NCBI GenBank assembly: GCA_037385045.1
Contig: JARRNJ010000009.1
Span: 19,512 to 83,511 of the forward strand
Length of the DNA stretch: 64,000 nt
Reading direction: 5' to 3'
Source: JARRNJ01 sp037385045
GTDB taxonomy: Bacteria > Pseudomonadota > Gammaproteobacteria > JASBUN01
Of this stretch, positions 24,934 through 32,809 are shown in pieces. Each line of letters opens with the position of its first letter. The first letter of the stretch is position 1. The notes below the pieces were generated by a model that ran no database searches, had not been told where the DNA came from, and saw nothing but the letters and a program-made list of their open reading frames with translations. The translations under genes were made by a program, and so were the position numbers.

Positions 24934-25099
24934 AATATAACTAATATAGCCTAGTCGAATACTCCGCCCGCTCGTAACCTGAGTACCAGAGTCCGGAATC
25001 GCAGCGGAAGCCGGCGACAGGCTTGCCCGGCTGCCGTCAACCGGACCGACACCACCCACACAGCCGACACGCCACCATGCAGGCACGGAGGTTTTCAAC

Positions 25100-26425
25100 A
25101 TGAGCAGCGAGCAGCAACATCAGACCCGGTCTTTGCGACAGCAATGGGACCAGAATCCCCGTTGGCGGGGCATCACCCGCCCCTACACGGCCGACGACGT
25201 GGTCCGTCTGCGCGGCAGCAAACGTATCGACTACACCCTCGCCCGCGACGGCGCCGACAAACTCTGGCAATTGCTCGACACAGAGCCGTTCGTCAACGCC
25301 CTCGGCGCCCTGACCGGCAACCAGGCGATGCAGCAGGTGAAAGCGGGACTCAAGGCCATTTACCTGTCCGGGTGGCAGGTGGCGGGGGATGCCAATCTGG
25401 CCGGCGCGATGTACCCGGACCAGTCGCTGTATCCCGCCAACTCGGTGCCCAACGTGGTCAAGAGCATCAACAACACCCTGCAGCGCGCCGACCAGATCCA
25501 GCACATGGAAGGCAGCGGCGATATCGACTGGTTTGCGCCGATCGTTGCCGACGCGGAAGCCGGCTTCGGCGGCGTGCTCAACGCCTTCGAGCTGATGAAA
25601 GCCATGATCGAGGCGGGTGCTTCCGGGGTGCACTTCGAGGACCAGCTGGCGTCGGCGAAGAAGTGCGGGCACATGGGCGGCAAGGTGTTGGTGCCGACCC
25701 AGGAAGCAGTGCAGAAACTGGTGGCCGCGCGGCTGGCCGCCGACGTCCTGGACGTGCCCACCGTCCTGCTGGCACGCACCGACGCCGAAGCCGCCAATCT
25801 GCTCACTTCGGACGTCGACGAGCGCGACCGCGCCTTCTGCACCGGTGAACGCACGGCCGAAGGCTACTACCGGGTGCGCAACGGACTGGACCAGGCCGTC
25901 GCCCGGGGCCTCGCCTACGCGCCGTATGTGGATCTGCTGTGGTGCGAAACCGGCCGGCCGGATCTCGATTTCGCCCGGCAATTCGCCGACGCCATCCACG
26001 AGCACTACCCGGACAAACTGCTGGCGTACAACTGCTCGCCGTCGTTCAACTGGCAGCAGCTGGACCGGTCCACTATCGCCGGCTTCCAGCGCGAACTGGG
26101 CGCCATGGGCTACAAGTTCCAGTTCATCACCCTGGCCGGCTTCCACGCCTTGAACTACAGCATGTTCCATCTGGCGCGGGGCTACCACGACAGCCAGATG
26201 AGCGCCTACGTGGAGCTGCAGCAGGCGGAATTCGCCGCCGAGGCCCAGGGCTACACCGCCACCCGCCATCAGCGGGAGGTCGGTACCGGCTATTTCGACG
26301 AGGTCAACAACGTCATTACCGGCGGCCTGTCGTCGCTGGGCGCGCTGACCGGTTCCACCGAGGCGGAACAGTTCCACTCGCAGCAAGAGGCCGCAGCGCC
26401 CCGCAAGGGTGCCGCCACGGCGTAA
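25100..26425 (+). CDS. aceA: Isocitrate lyase
   Basis: Isocitrate lyase splits isocitrate to succinate and glyoxylate, the first glyoxylate-shunt step for growth on acetate or fatty acids. The 441-residue product has the full set of landmarks: SGWQVAGDANL, the metal-binding DAEAGFGG, the catalytic loop KKCGHMGGK with Cys189, TDAEAANLLTSD, CETGRPDL and YNCSPSFNW. The length matches class 1 bacterial enzymes. No malate synthase gene is in the window. It faces the LysR gene divergently and ends at a strong hairpin. Confidence 0.97.
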   Translation: MSSEQQHQTRSLRQQWDQNPRWRGITRPYTADDVVRLRGSKRIDYTLARDGADKLWQLLDTEPFVNALGALTGNQAMQQVKAGLKAIYLSGWQVAGDANLAGAMYPDQSLYPANSVPNVVKSINNTLQRADQIQHMEGSGDIDWFAPIVADAEAGFGGVLNAFELMKAMIEAGASGVHFEDQLASAKKCGHMGGKVLVPTQEAVQKLVAARLAADVLDVPTVLLARTDAEAANLLTSDVDERDRAFCTGERTAEGYYRVRNGLDQAVARGLAYAPYVDLLWCETGRPDLDFARQFADAIHEHYPDKLLAYNCSPSFNWQQLDRSTIAGFQRELGAMGYKFQFITLAGFHALNYSMFHLARGYHDSQMSAYVELQQAEFAAEAQGYTATRHQREVGTGYFDEVNNVITGGLSSLGALTGSTEAEQFHSQQEAAAPRKGAATA

Positions 26426-26479
26426 GGCGGCGGCCGCGATTGCAGCCCCGGCCCCGGCGGCACGGGCATCGAAACGACG

Positions 26480-26515
26480 GGGGCCGTGGCCTCACCCGGG
26501 CCACGGCTCCCGTTT
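26480..26515. terminator. Terminator-like hairpin between converging aceA and the BON gene
   Basis: GCCGTGGCC (26483-26491) pairs with GGCCACGGC (26499-26507), extended by flanking G/C pairs to about 12 bp. A CGTTTCC tract follows. It lies 55 bases after aceA, and the BON-domain gene approaches from the other strand. Confidence 0.55.
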
Positions 26516-26553
26516 CCTGACTTCGGCGTTCGCCGGGTGCGCGGCGGGACTTT

Positions 26554-27288
26554 TCAGCTTCGAGCCCGGATTTCGTCGACCACGTCGTGCACCCCGGGCA
26601 CGCACCAGACATCCAGCACCGCCAGCTTGCGCTCCTGTTCGCTGGCGACATAGCCACCCAGGGTCACCACCCCGCTGCGCGACCGCACCAGCACCTGGTC
26701 GGCGTGAACCAACGGATCCTTTTCCAGCACCATGCGGATGGCGTCGACCAGCTCGCCATCGTTTTCCGCCTCCGCCGGCACCACCCGCAGGCGGTTCTCC
26801 ACCAGTTGACAGCCGGCGGTCCACCACACCAGCACCTCAGCCAGTCGCCGATGGCTGAGGCTGCCCGCCTCACCGCTGAGGGTGACGACGCCGTCCCCGA
26901 TTTCGATATCGATGTGTCCGCCCTGCCCGGCCGCGACTTCGCGTACCACTTCCCAACCGCCGTTGCGGCGCACGCGCATGCCGTACTCGGTGAAAACGGG
27001 CTCCTGGGTCAAGGTGCTGATCACTTCGGCGCGCAGCGCGCCGTCTTCCTGGAACCGGACGGCGGTGACCCGCAGGCGGTCCACCACCGCCAGGTTGCCG
27101 GCCACCCGGTGGGCCGCCCTTGCCGCGGCGCGCTTGGCGGCGATGTTTTCCTGCATCCCCTCCAACACCAGACTGCCGCCCTCCAGGGCGGCATGTACCG
27201 GAAACTTGTGCAGGTCGACGCGGGGATCACGCTCCAGGGCGGCCATTAGGGAGTTCACGACGTCGGTTGATGGATTCGCTGTCATCAT
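26554..27288 (-). CDS. BON-domain protein (three repeats)
   Basis: The 244-residue product is made of three BON-like modules, at about 10-80, 90-165 and 170-240. Each contains the beta-rich Gly-Val-Val-Thr-Leu-(Ser/Gly)-Gly pattern (GVVTLSGEAGS, GVVTLGGYVAS). BON domains bind lipids or membranes, often in envelope or stress proteins. No signal peptide is visible, so a cytoplasmic location is likely. The ATG at 27288 is chosen with AGGGAC upstream; a TTG 39 bases earlier is open but less credible. It is divergent from the R3H ATPase gene, 134 bases away. Confidence 0.8.
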   Translation of the reverse strand: MMTANPSTDVVNSLMAALERDPRVDLHKFPVHAALEGGSLVLEGMQENIAAKRAAARAAHRVAGNLAVVDRLRVTAVRFQEDGALRAEVISTLTQEPVFTEYGMRVRRNGGWEVVREVAAGQGGHIDIEIGDGVVTLSGEAGSLSHRRLAEVLVWWTAGCQLVENRLRVVPAEAENDGELVDAIRMVLEKDPLVHADQVLVRSRSGVVTLGGYVASEQERKLAVLDVWCVPGVHDVVDEIRARS

Positions 27289-27422
27289 GCTTGTCCCTAC
27301 GATTCGAGAAGAGTTCTTACGGTCCAACTATAGACCCTGGCGCACGCGTTACCCTCTTGCATTGGCGGGCCCCGGTCCCCACATTAAGCCTGTTCCGATT
27401 ACAAGCCCGCGCCCCGACCGAC

Positions 27423-28925
27423 GTGACCGTTCGTACCTGCACCGATGACCTGCATCTTCTGATCAGCTGCTTGCCTGCGGCGGTCCAGGATACCCTGGCC
27501 CGCGCACCGGTCGCGGATCTGCTGGAAATCATCATGGACCTGGGCCGGCTGCCCCAGGCCCGCTTTCCCGGCCGGGCCATCGACCTTTCGCAACACCCGG
27601 TCAGCCATGCCGATCTCAACCAAGTGGTCGAAGCCGTGGGTGAATTCGCCGCCGACAATCGCTCCGGTATCGAGGGTACCCTGCACCGGATCTCGGCGCT
27701 GCGCAACCGCCGCGGTGACATCGTCGGCCTGACCCTGCGCATCGGCCGCGCGGTGCTCGGCACCATCGACCTGATCCGCGACCTGGTGGAGAGCGGCAAC
27801 AGCATACTGCTGCTGGGCCGGCCCGGAATCGGCAAGACCACCAAGCTGCGGGAAATCGCCCGGGTGCTGGCCGACGACTTCGGCAAACGGGTGGTGGTGA
27901 TCGATACCTCCAATGAGATCGCCGGCGACGGCGACATTCCGCACCCGGCCATCGGCAGCGCGAGGCGCATGCAGGTGCCCCACCCGGAGCGCCAGCACGC
28001 GGTGATGATCGAGGCAGTGGAGAACCACATGCCCGAAGTCATTATCGTCGACGAGATCGGCAATGCGGCCGAGGCGCTGGCCGCGCGCACCATCGCCGAA
28101 CGCGGGGTGCAGCTGATCGCCACCGCCCACGGCAACACGCTCGAGAACGTGCTCATGAACCCGACGCTGTCGGATCTGGTGGGCGGTGTGCAGACCGTGA
28201 CACTGGGCGATGAGGAAGCGCGCCTTCGCCATACGCAGAAAACCATCAGCGAGCGCAAGGCGCCGCCCACGTTCGACACCGTGGTGGAAATCGTCAACCA
28301 TGACGACCTCATCGTCCACCACGATACCGCCGCCTCCGTGGACAATCTGCTGCGCGGCAAGGCGGCCGGCGGCGTTCGCCGGACGCCCGGCACGGAAACT
28401 CCGGTCGCCGAGGAGCAGCCGCCGCGGGCGAAGCCCGCCGCCCGCGCCGACATCCGTTCGCGCCAGGGAACGCTGCGCATCTATCCCTACGCCGTCAGCC
28501 GCGACTCCGTCGAACGCGTGTTGCGCGACCTGCGGGTGGACGCGCGCACCACCGCCCGCCCGGAGCGCGCGGACCTGATCATCGCCCTGCGCGCGCGGGC
28601 CGAAGACCCGCGCCTGCGGCGCATCCTCGCCGCCACCGACCTACCCGTGGAAGTGATCAAGAAGAACACCACCGCCCAGCTGCGGCGGCTGCTGATGAAC
28701 GTCTTCAATGTCATGCGCGGCGTTGACGAAGAAGAGGTGAATGCGGCGCTACGTGAGGCGGAATCGGCGGCCGAACGGGTCATTGCCGAGGGCGTGGCGG
28801 TGGAGCTGGCGCCCTGCCCGGCTGCCCTGCGGGAACTGCAGCATCGCGTTGCGGTGCGCCACCAGTTGGTCGCCGAGAGCCATGGCAGCGAACCGCTGCG
28901 CCATCTGGTGATTCTCCCAGGCTGA
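27423..28925 (+). CDS. AAA ATPase with R3H domain (Ycf45/SpoIIIAA-like)
   Basis: This is a 500-residue soluble protein. Residues about 15-90 form an N-terminal helical module (LHLLISCLPAAVQDTLAR). At about 115-300 there is a P-loop ATPase with Walker A LGRPGIGKTT, a VVVIDTSNEIAGDGDIPHPAIG block and Walker B EVIIVDEIG. This block is characteristic of the Ycf45/SpoIIIAA-like group of secretion-ATPase relatives. The C-terminus carries an R3H-like nucleic-acid-binding segment (about 425-495). The role in bacteria is not established; RNA or single-stranded DNA binding is implied. The GTG at 27423 is an estimate, as no ribosome site is obvious. Confidence 0.75.
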   Translation: MTVRTCTDDLHLLISCLPAAVQDTLARAPVADLLEIIMDLGRLPQARFPGRAIDLSQHPVSHADLNQVVEAVGEFAADNRSGIEGTLHRISALRNRRGDIVGLTLRIGRAVLGTIDLIRDLVESGNSILLLGRPGIGKTTKLREIARVLADDFGKRVVVIDTSNEIAGDGDIPHPAIGSARRMQVPHPERQHAVMIEAVENHMPEVIIVDEIGNAAEALAARTIAERGVQLIATAHGNTLENVLMNPTLSDLVGGVQTVTLGDEEARLRHTQKTISERKAPPTFDTVVEIVNHDDLIVHHDTAASVDNLLRGKAAGGVRRTPGTETPVAEEQPPRAKPAARADIRSRQGTLRIYPYAVSRDSVERVLRDLRVDARTTARPERADLIIALRARAEDPRLRRILAATDLPVEVIKKNTTAQLRRLLMNVFNVMRGVDEEEVNAALREAESAAERVIAEGVAVELAPCPAALRELQHRVAVRHQLVAESHGSEPLRHLVILPG

Positions 28926-29047
28926 TCCCGGTAGCGGCCGTGCGAGGCCGCCGACCGCGCTGTTGGGCTATATTTGGCCTGCACCCGTTCATCGGGACGC
29001 CGGCACCGATACGATGCCGCGTCACCACCACCATACGGAGCAGCGAC

Positions 29048-29317
29048 ATGAAACAGTGGCTATTGATCCTGGGCGCGATTGTGTGGCTGGCCGGCGCGCT
29101 TCCTGCGCGGGCGGCTCCCGAAAACGGACGCTATCAGGTCGCCGCCGGCACCCAGGCCACCGTGATGATCGACACCCGCACCGGCCGCGCCTGGGTCCTG
29201 ACCCCGGCACAATATGGCCCGGGCCAACCCAAACCGCAGCATCGCTACGAGTGGGAACCCATCGGCTTCCTGCCGGCCGGTTCCCTCACCCCGCCGGATT
29301 CCAAGCATAAACGCTAA
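29048..29317 (+). CDS. Small secreted protein, unknown
   Basis: This is an 89-residue protein with a clean signal peptide (WLLILGAIVWLAGALPARA, cleavage near residue 23). A short mature part contains ATVMIDTRTGRAWVLTP and a Trp-Glu-Pro-Ile-Gly segment, and is probably beta-rich. I do not recognise a family. GGAG lies eight bases before the ATG. It follows the R3H ATPase by about 120 bases and precedes the 18-bp repeat array. Codon use is like its neighbours. Confidence 0.7.
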   Translation: MKQWLLILGAIVWLAGALPARAAPENGRYQVAAGTQATVMIDTRTGRAWVLTPAQYGPGQPKPQHRYEWEPIGFLPAGSLTPPDSKHKR

Positions 29318-29382
29318 TCCGCATGTTGCACCGGCATCCGGGATGCTGGCGCAGGACAGACGCAAATCGGCGCCGCTCTGGA

Positions 29383-29544
29383 GGGTTTATACCCGACAGG
29401 GTGTTTATACCCGACAGGGTGTTTATACCCGACAGGGTGTTTATACCCGACAGGGTGCTTTCACCCGACAGGGTGTTTATACCCGACAGGGTGCTTTCAC
29501 CCGGCAGGGTGTTTACACCCGACAGGGCGCTTTCACCCGGCAGG
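29383..29544. repeat. Tandem array of nine 18-bp units
   Basis: Consensus unit is GTGTTTATACCCGACAGG. Units 2, 3, 4 and 6 are identical. Units 5, 7 and 9 carry CTTTCA in place of TTTATA, unit 8 has TTTACA, and units 7 and 9 change GAC to GGC. Each junction forms ACCC-four bases-GGGT, so the array could fold into a row of short hairpins. The unit is a multiple of three and stays open in several frames on both strands (for example a Val-Tyr-Thr-Arg-Gln-Gly repeat). No convincing gene surrounds it. Confidence 0.95.
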
Positions 29545-29821
29545 GTACAAGGCATAACCGCAGCCATGGCTTGAGTGACAAACGTGCCAGGAGCAAATTC
29601 GGATCAGGCCCCGGCAGGGGCCAGGTCCAGGGACCGGCCGAGCAACAGCAAGCACAGCCGTGCCTGAACAAGCCAGGGCCCGGCTGGCGCAAACTCCGGG
29701 CTGGGCGCGGTAGCGTCTTCAGCATACCCATTCATTCAAACTGTGACGGGCGCCACGCTACCCCGCCATGGGCAACACTACGTATACGCGCCCCGGGGGT
29801 TTTGCCGTATGCTGAAAACTG
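29545..29821. other. Spacer between repeat array and the dikinase-like gene
   Basis: These 277 bases lead from the repeat array to the large secreted protein. An open frame runs through the array and this spacer (29214-29822), but it overlaps the small secreted gene and has no family resemblance, so I do not call it. The spacer presumably contains the promoter of the next gene. Confidence 0.4.
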
Positions 29822-32803
29822 ATGAGTAGTACCGTCCCCAAGTCCCCGCGCCGCCACTCCCGGCAACGGCGGGCTCCGCCCTACGCCGTTCCATGGCCGA
29901 TCAGCCCCCGGATCGTCCTGGTTTTAGTCGCGTTGTGCTGCTTTGGTCCGGCTGCGCCCGCGGCAACGCCGGACAGTGCCACGCTGGCCGCCTGGGTACG
30001 GCAAATGAAAGTCTCGCCCAAAGGGCCCTTCGCGCGCATTCGCTGGTTCTGCAACGACGGCGCCGTTCTGCCGCCGGAGCCGTTTGCCTGCCGTGATCAT
30101 GGCGGCGGCATCCAGCACGGCGAATGGAACCAGCACACCCGCGTCCTGCGTCAACAGGGTTATCTGCTGGGCAATGTGCTGGCCGCGGTTGACGCCCAAA
30201 GCCTGGCTGCCTCGCCGAGCGGGCGCGAGGCCCTGAAGCAGATCCTGCTCGAGCGGTTCCTGATGCTCGCCGACGACGGCTGGATCTTCCGCGGTGCGCG
30301 CCACTATCGCGGCGCCCTGCAGGCGGAGGATGAAGCGGTTGGCGCCCGGCACATTCTCGAGGCGCTGCTGCGTGAACGGCGACCGCTGAAACAACGCTTC
30401 CTACTGCTGCGCCAGGCGGCCGCCCTGCTGCCCCATGGCCAGCCGAACCCGCTGGTCACCGAGGTGCGGCAACTATCGACAACCCTGGCCGAGGCGGATC
30501 CGGGCTTTGCGCCGTTGCGCAACAAGCTGCATACCCAACCGGCGCCCGAGGATGCGGCCCGCGTGCGTGATTACGCCACCGGCCGTGCCCAGGACCCGTT
30601 GGCGCCGGCCTACGCCCGGCTGGCCGACGCCATCGACCGGCTCTACGCCACCCGCGGCGTGGTGGAGCAGCTGCGCGCCGTCACTGCCGGTCTGCCTGAC
30701 AACCCGCTGCGCGCGCGTCTGCGGCAAGGCGCCGAAGTGCTGGCCAACCACCTGGACCCCGATACCCGTTTCCACGAAACCGGCGAATTGCTCGCGTACC
30801 TGCGCCATCATCTCCGCGATACTCCCGCCGTGGCACAGCAATTGGTGCTGCTGGACGCCAGCATCGCCCTGGAGCGGGAAGCGTTCGCCGCCGGCACGTC
30901 GCTGCTGGGCCGCCTTGCCCATGCCTCCCGGCGGCATCGCCTGTACTGGCTGGCGGACGCCGCCGATGCGCTGTACGGCACCGGCCTGCTCACCGAGCGC
31001 CAGTATCGAGCCGTGACCGCCGCCCTCCAGGACCTGGACCGGCCGGCGCTGTCGGCCCGGCAGTACCGGCGCAGGTTGCGGTACCTGGCGCGGATACCGG
31101 AGTGGGCCAACCGCTGGGAGCGGTTTCATTTCTCGCGGGTCGTCGATCACTGGCGCAACATCGAACCGAGAGCCGCCGATTTCATTCCCGACCAGTTGCG
31201 CGGCGGGCCGCTGCTGGTGTATTCGGCGTTGCTCGACGGCCTGCTCCGCGACGCCAACCGCCTTGCCGGCATCGACAACCGTCTGTTCGGGCAGCCGGTG
31301 GGGCTCGGGCTGCGGGCACTGAATCCCGGCCTGGCCCGCGGTGTGCTGCAGGTTCAGCCGGTCGGCGCCGGCACCGCGTCCCTGCGCAGCGACGGCATCT
31401 ACCTGTTGCCGGCCACCACGCCGGCCCTGCCGCGGGTCGCCGGCATCCTCACCCTTGGCGAGGGCAACGCCCTGTCGCACGTGCAGATCCTGGCCGCCAA
31501 TCTGGGCATTCCCAATGTGGCCGTGGAGCCGGCGCTGACACCGCGGCTCACCCGGCACGCGGGCGAGCGGGTAGTGCTGGCGGTCAGCCCCGGCGGCCGG
31601 GTGCAGCTGGTCGCCGACGGGCCGCGCTGGAATCGTCTGTTCGAGGCGAGCGGCACCGCCACCGATGAAATCACCGTGGACATGAACAAGCTCGACCTCC
31701 GGGAGCGCCGCATTCTATCGCTGCGCTGGCTGCGCGCCACCGACGCCGGGCGCATCGTCGGGCCCAAGGCGGCCAACCTGGGGGAACTCAAGCACCGGTT
31801 TCCGCACTACGTCACCGACGGCGTGGTGATCCCCTTCGGCGTGTTCCGCGCGCTGCTCAACCAGCCGCTGGAGTCGGGCGGACCCAGCGTCCATGAATGG
31901 ATGCGGCAGGAGTATCGCCGCATCGGCGCCATCGCCGATCGCGACCGGCGCCGGCGGGCGATCCATGCGTTCCTGGCGCGCCTGCGCCACTGGATCCGGC
32001 ACGCCGACCCCGGCGCGGGCTTTCGCCGCGACCTGCGCGCGGCCATGGACCACACCTTCGGACCCGACGGCAGCTACGGCGTCTTCGTGCGCAGCGATAC
32101 CAACGTGGAAGACCTGCCGGGATTCACCGGTGCCGGGCTCAACCTGACGATGCCCAACGTACGTGGTTTCGATCAGGTGCTGACAGCGATTGCCCGCGTG
32201 TGGGCGTCGCCGTTCACCGACCGCGCCTACGCCTGGCGCCAGGCGCGCATGGCGCACCCGGAACGGGTCTACGTTTCTGTGCTGCTGATGCGCAGCGTGC
32301 CCGCGGAGCAGTCCGGGGTAATGGTGACCCGGGACCTGGAGACCGGCAGCCGCAACTGGTACACGGTGGCGGCCAATGAAGGCATCGGCGGCGCAGTGTC
32401 CGGCCAGGCGGCCGAGGAGCTGCGCATCAGCGCCGCCAGCGGTACGACCCAACTGCTGGCCGAAGCGACCACGCCCGTGCGCCGGCAGCTAAACCCGGCG
32501 GGCGGGCTGCAGACCGTGCCAGTATCGGGCGCCGGCAAGGTACTCAGTCGCGGCGAGATCAGCCAGCTCCTGGACCTGGCGCGCCAACTGCCGACACGTT
32601 TTCCCCTGCGCGACGAACACGGCCGGCCCCAGGCGGCCGATATCGAATTCGGCTTCGTCGGCGGCCGCCTGGCGCTGTTCCAGATCCGGCCCTATGTCCG
32701 CAACCGGGACGCACGGCGCAACGGGTTCCTGGTCGCCATGGACCGCCAGGCGGCCCGGACGGCGGATCGCGTCGTGGATCTCGACCAAGTGCCCCCGGAG
32801 TGA
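29822..32803 (+). CDS. Secreted dikinase-like protein: phosphohistidine domain plus PEP-synthase ATP-binding domain
   Basis: The protein has 993 residues. A basic start is followed by a hydrophobic signal (IVLVLVALCCF, cleavage near AAPA at about 47), so export is predicted. Residues 50-480 are helical and not recognised. Residues about 490-610 match the PEP-utiliser mobile domain with catalytic His553 (GNALSHVQILAANLGIP). Residues about 640-975 match the PEP-synthase/PPDK ATP-binding domain (GPKAANLGELK, VRSDTNVEDLPGFTGAGLN, final FQIRPY). No PEP/pyruvate barrel is present. The His-domain-before-ATP-domain order is that of glucan water dikinases. An ATP-using enzyme in the periplasm would be unusual. 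It lies six bases before the serine hydrolase gene. Confidence 0.8.
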   Translation: MSSTVPKSPRRHSRQRRAPPYAVPWPISPRIVLVLVALCCFGPAAPAATPDSATLAAWVRQMKVSPKGPFARIRWFCNDGAVLPPEPFACRDHGGGIQHGEWNQHTRVLRQQGYLLGNVLAAVDAQSLAASPSGREALKQILLERFLMLADDGWIFRGARHYRGALQAEDEAVGARHILEALLRERRPLKQRFLLLRQAAALLPHGQPNPLVTEVRQLSTTLAEADPGFAPLRNKLHTQPAPEDAARVRDYATGRAQDPLAPAYARLADAIDRLYATRGVVEQLRAVTAGLPDNPLRARLRQGAEVLANHLDPDTRFHETGELLAYLRHHLRDTPAVAQQLVLLDASIALEREAFAAGTSLLGRLAHASRRHRLYWLADAADALYGTGLLTERQYRAVTAALQDLDRPALSARQYRRRLRYLARIPEWANRWERFHFSRVVDHWRNIEPRAADFIPDQLRGGPLLVYSALLDGLLRDANRLAGIDNRLFGQPVGLGLRALNPGLARGVLQVQPVGAGTASLRSDGIYLLPATTPALPRVAGILTLGEGNALSHVQILAANLGIPNVAVEPALTPRLTRHAGERVVLAVSPGGRVQLVADGPRWNRLFEASGTATDEITVDMNKLDLRERRILSLRWLRATDAGRIVGPKAANLGELKHRFPHYVTDGVVIPFGVFRALLNQPLESGGPSVHEWMRQEYRRIGAIADRDRRRRAIHAFLARLRHWIRHADPGAGFRRDLRAAMDHTFGPDGSYGVFVRSDTNVEDLPGFTGAGLNLTMPNVRGFDQVLTAIARVWASPFTDRAYAWRQARMAHPERVYVSVLLMRSVPAEQSGVMVTRDLETGSRNWYTVAANEGIGGAVSGQAAEELRISAASGTTQLLAEATTPVRRQLNPAGGLQTVPVSGAGKVLSRGEISQLLDLARQLPTRFPLRDEHGRPQAADIEFGFVGGRLALFQIRPYVRNRDARRNGFLVAMDRQAARTADRVVDLDQVPPE

Positions 32804-32809
32804 CCTGAC

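Noticed and set aside
29383..29544. The 18-bp repeats as a CRISPR array
   Set aside because: Units are contiguous with no unique spacers and no cas genes are nearby; this is a plain tandem repeat.
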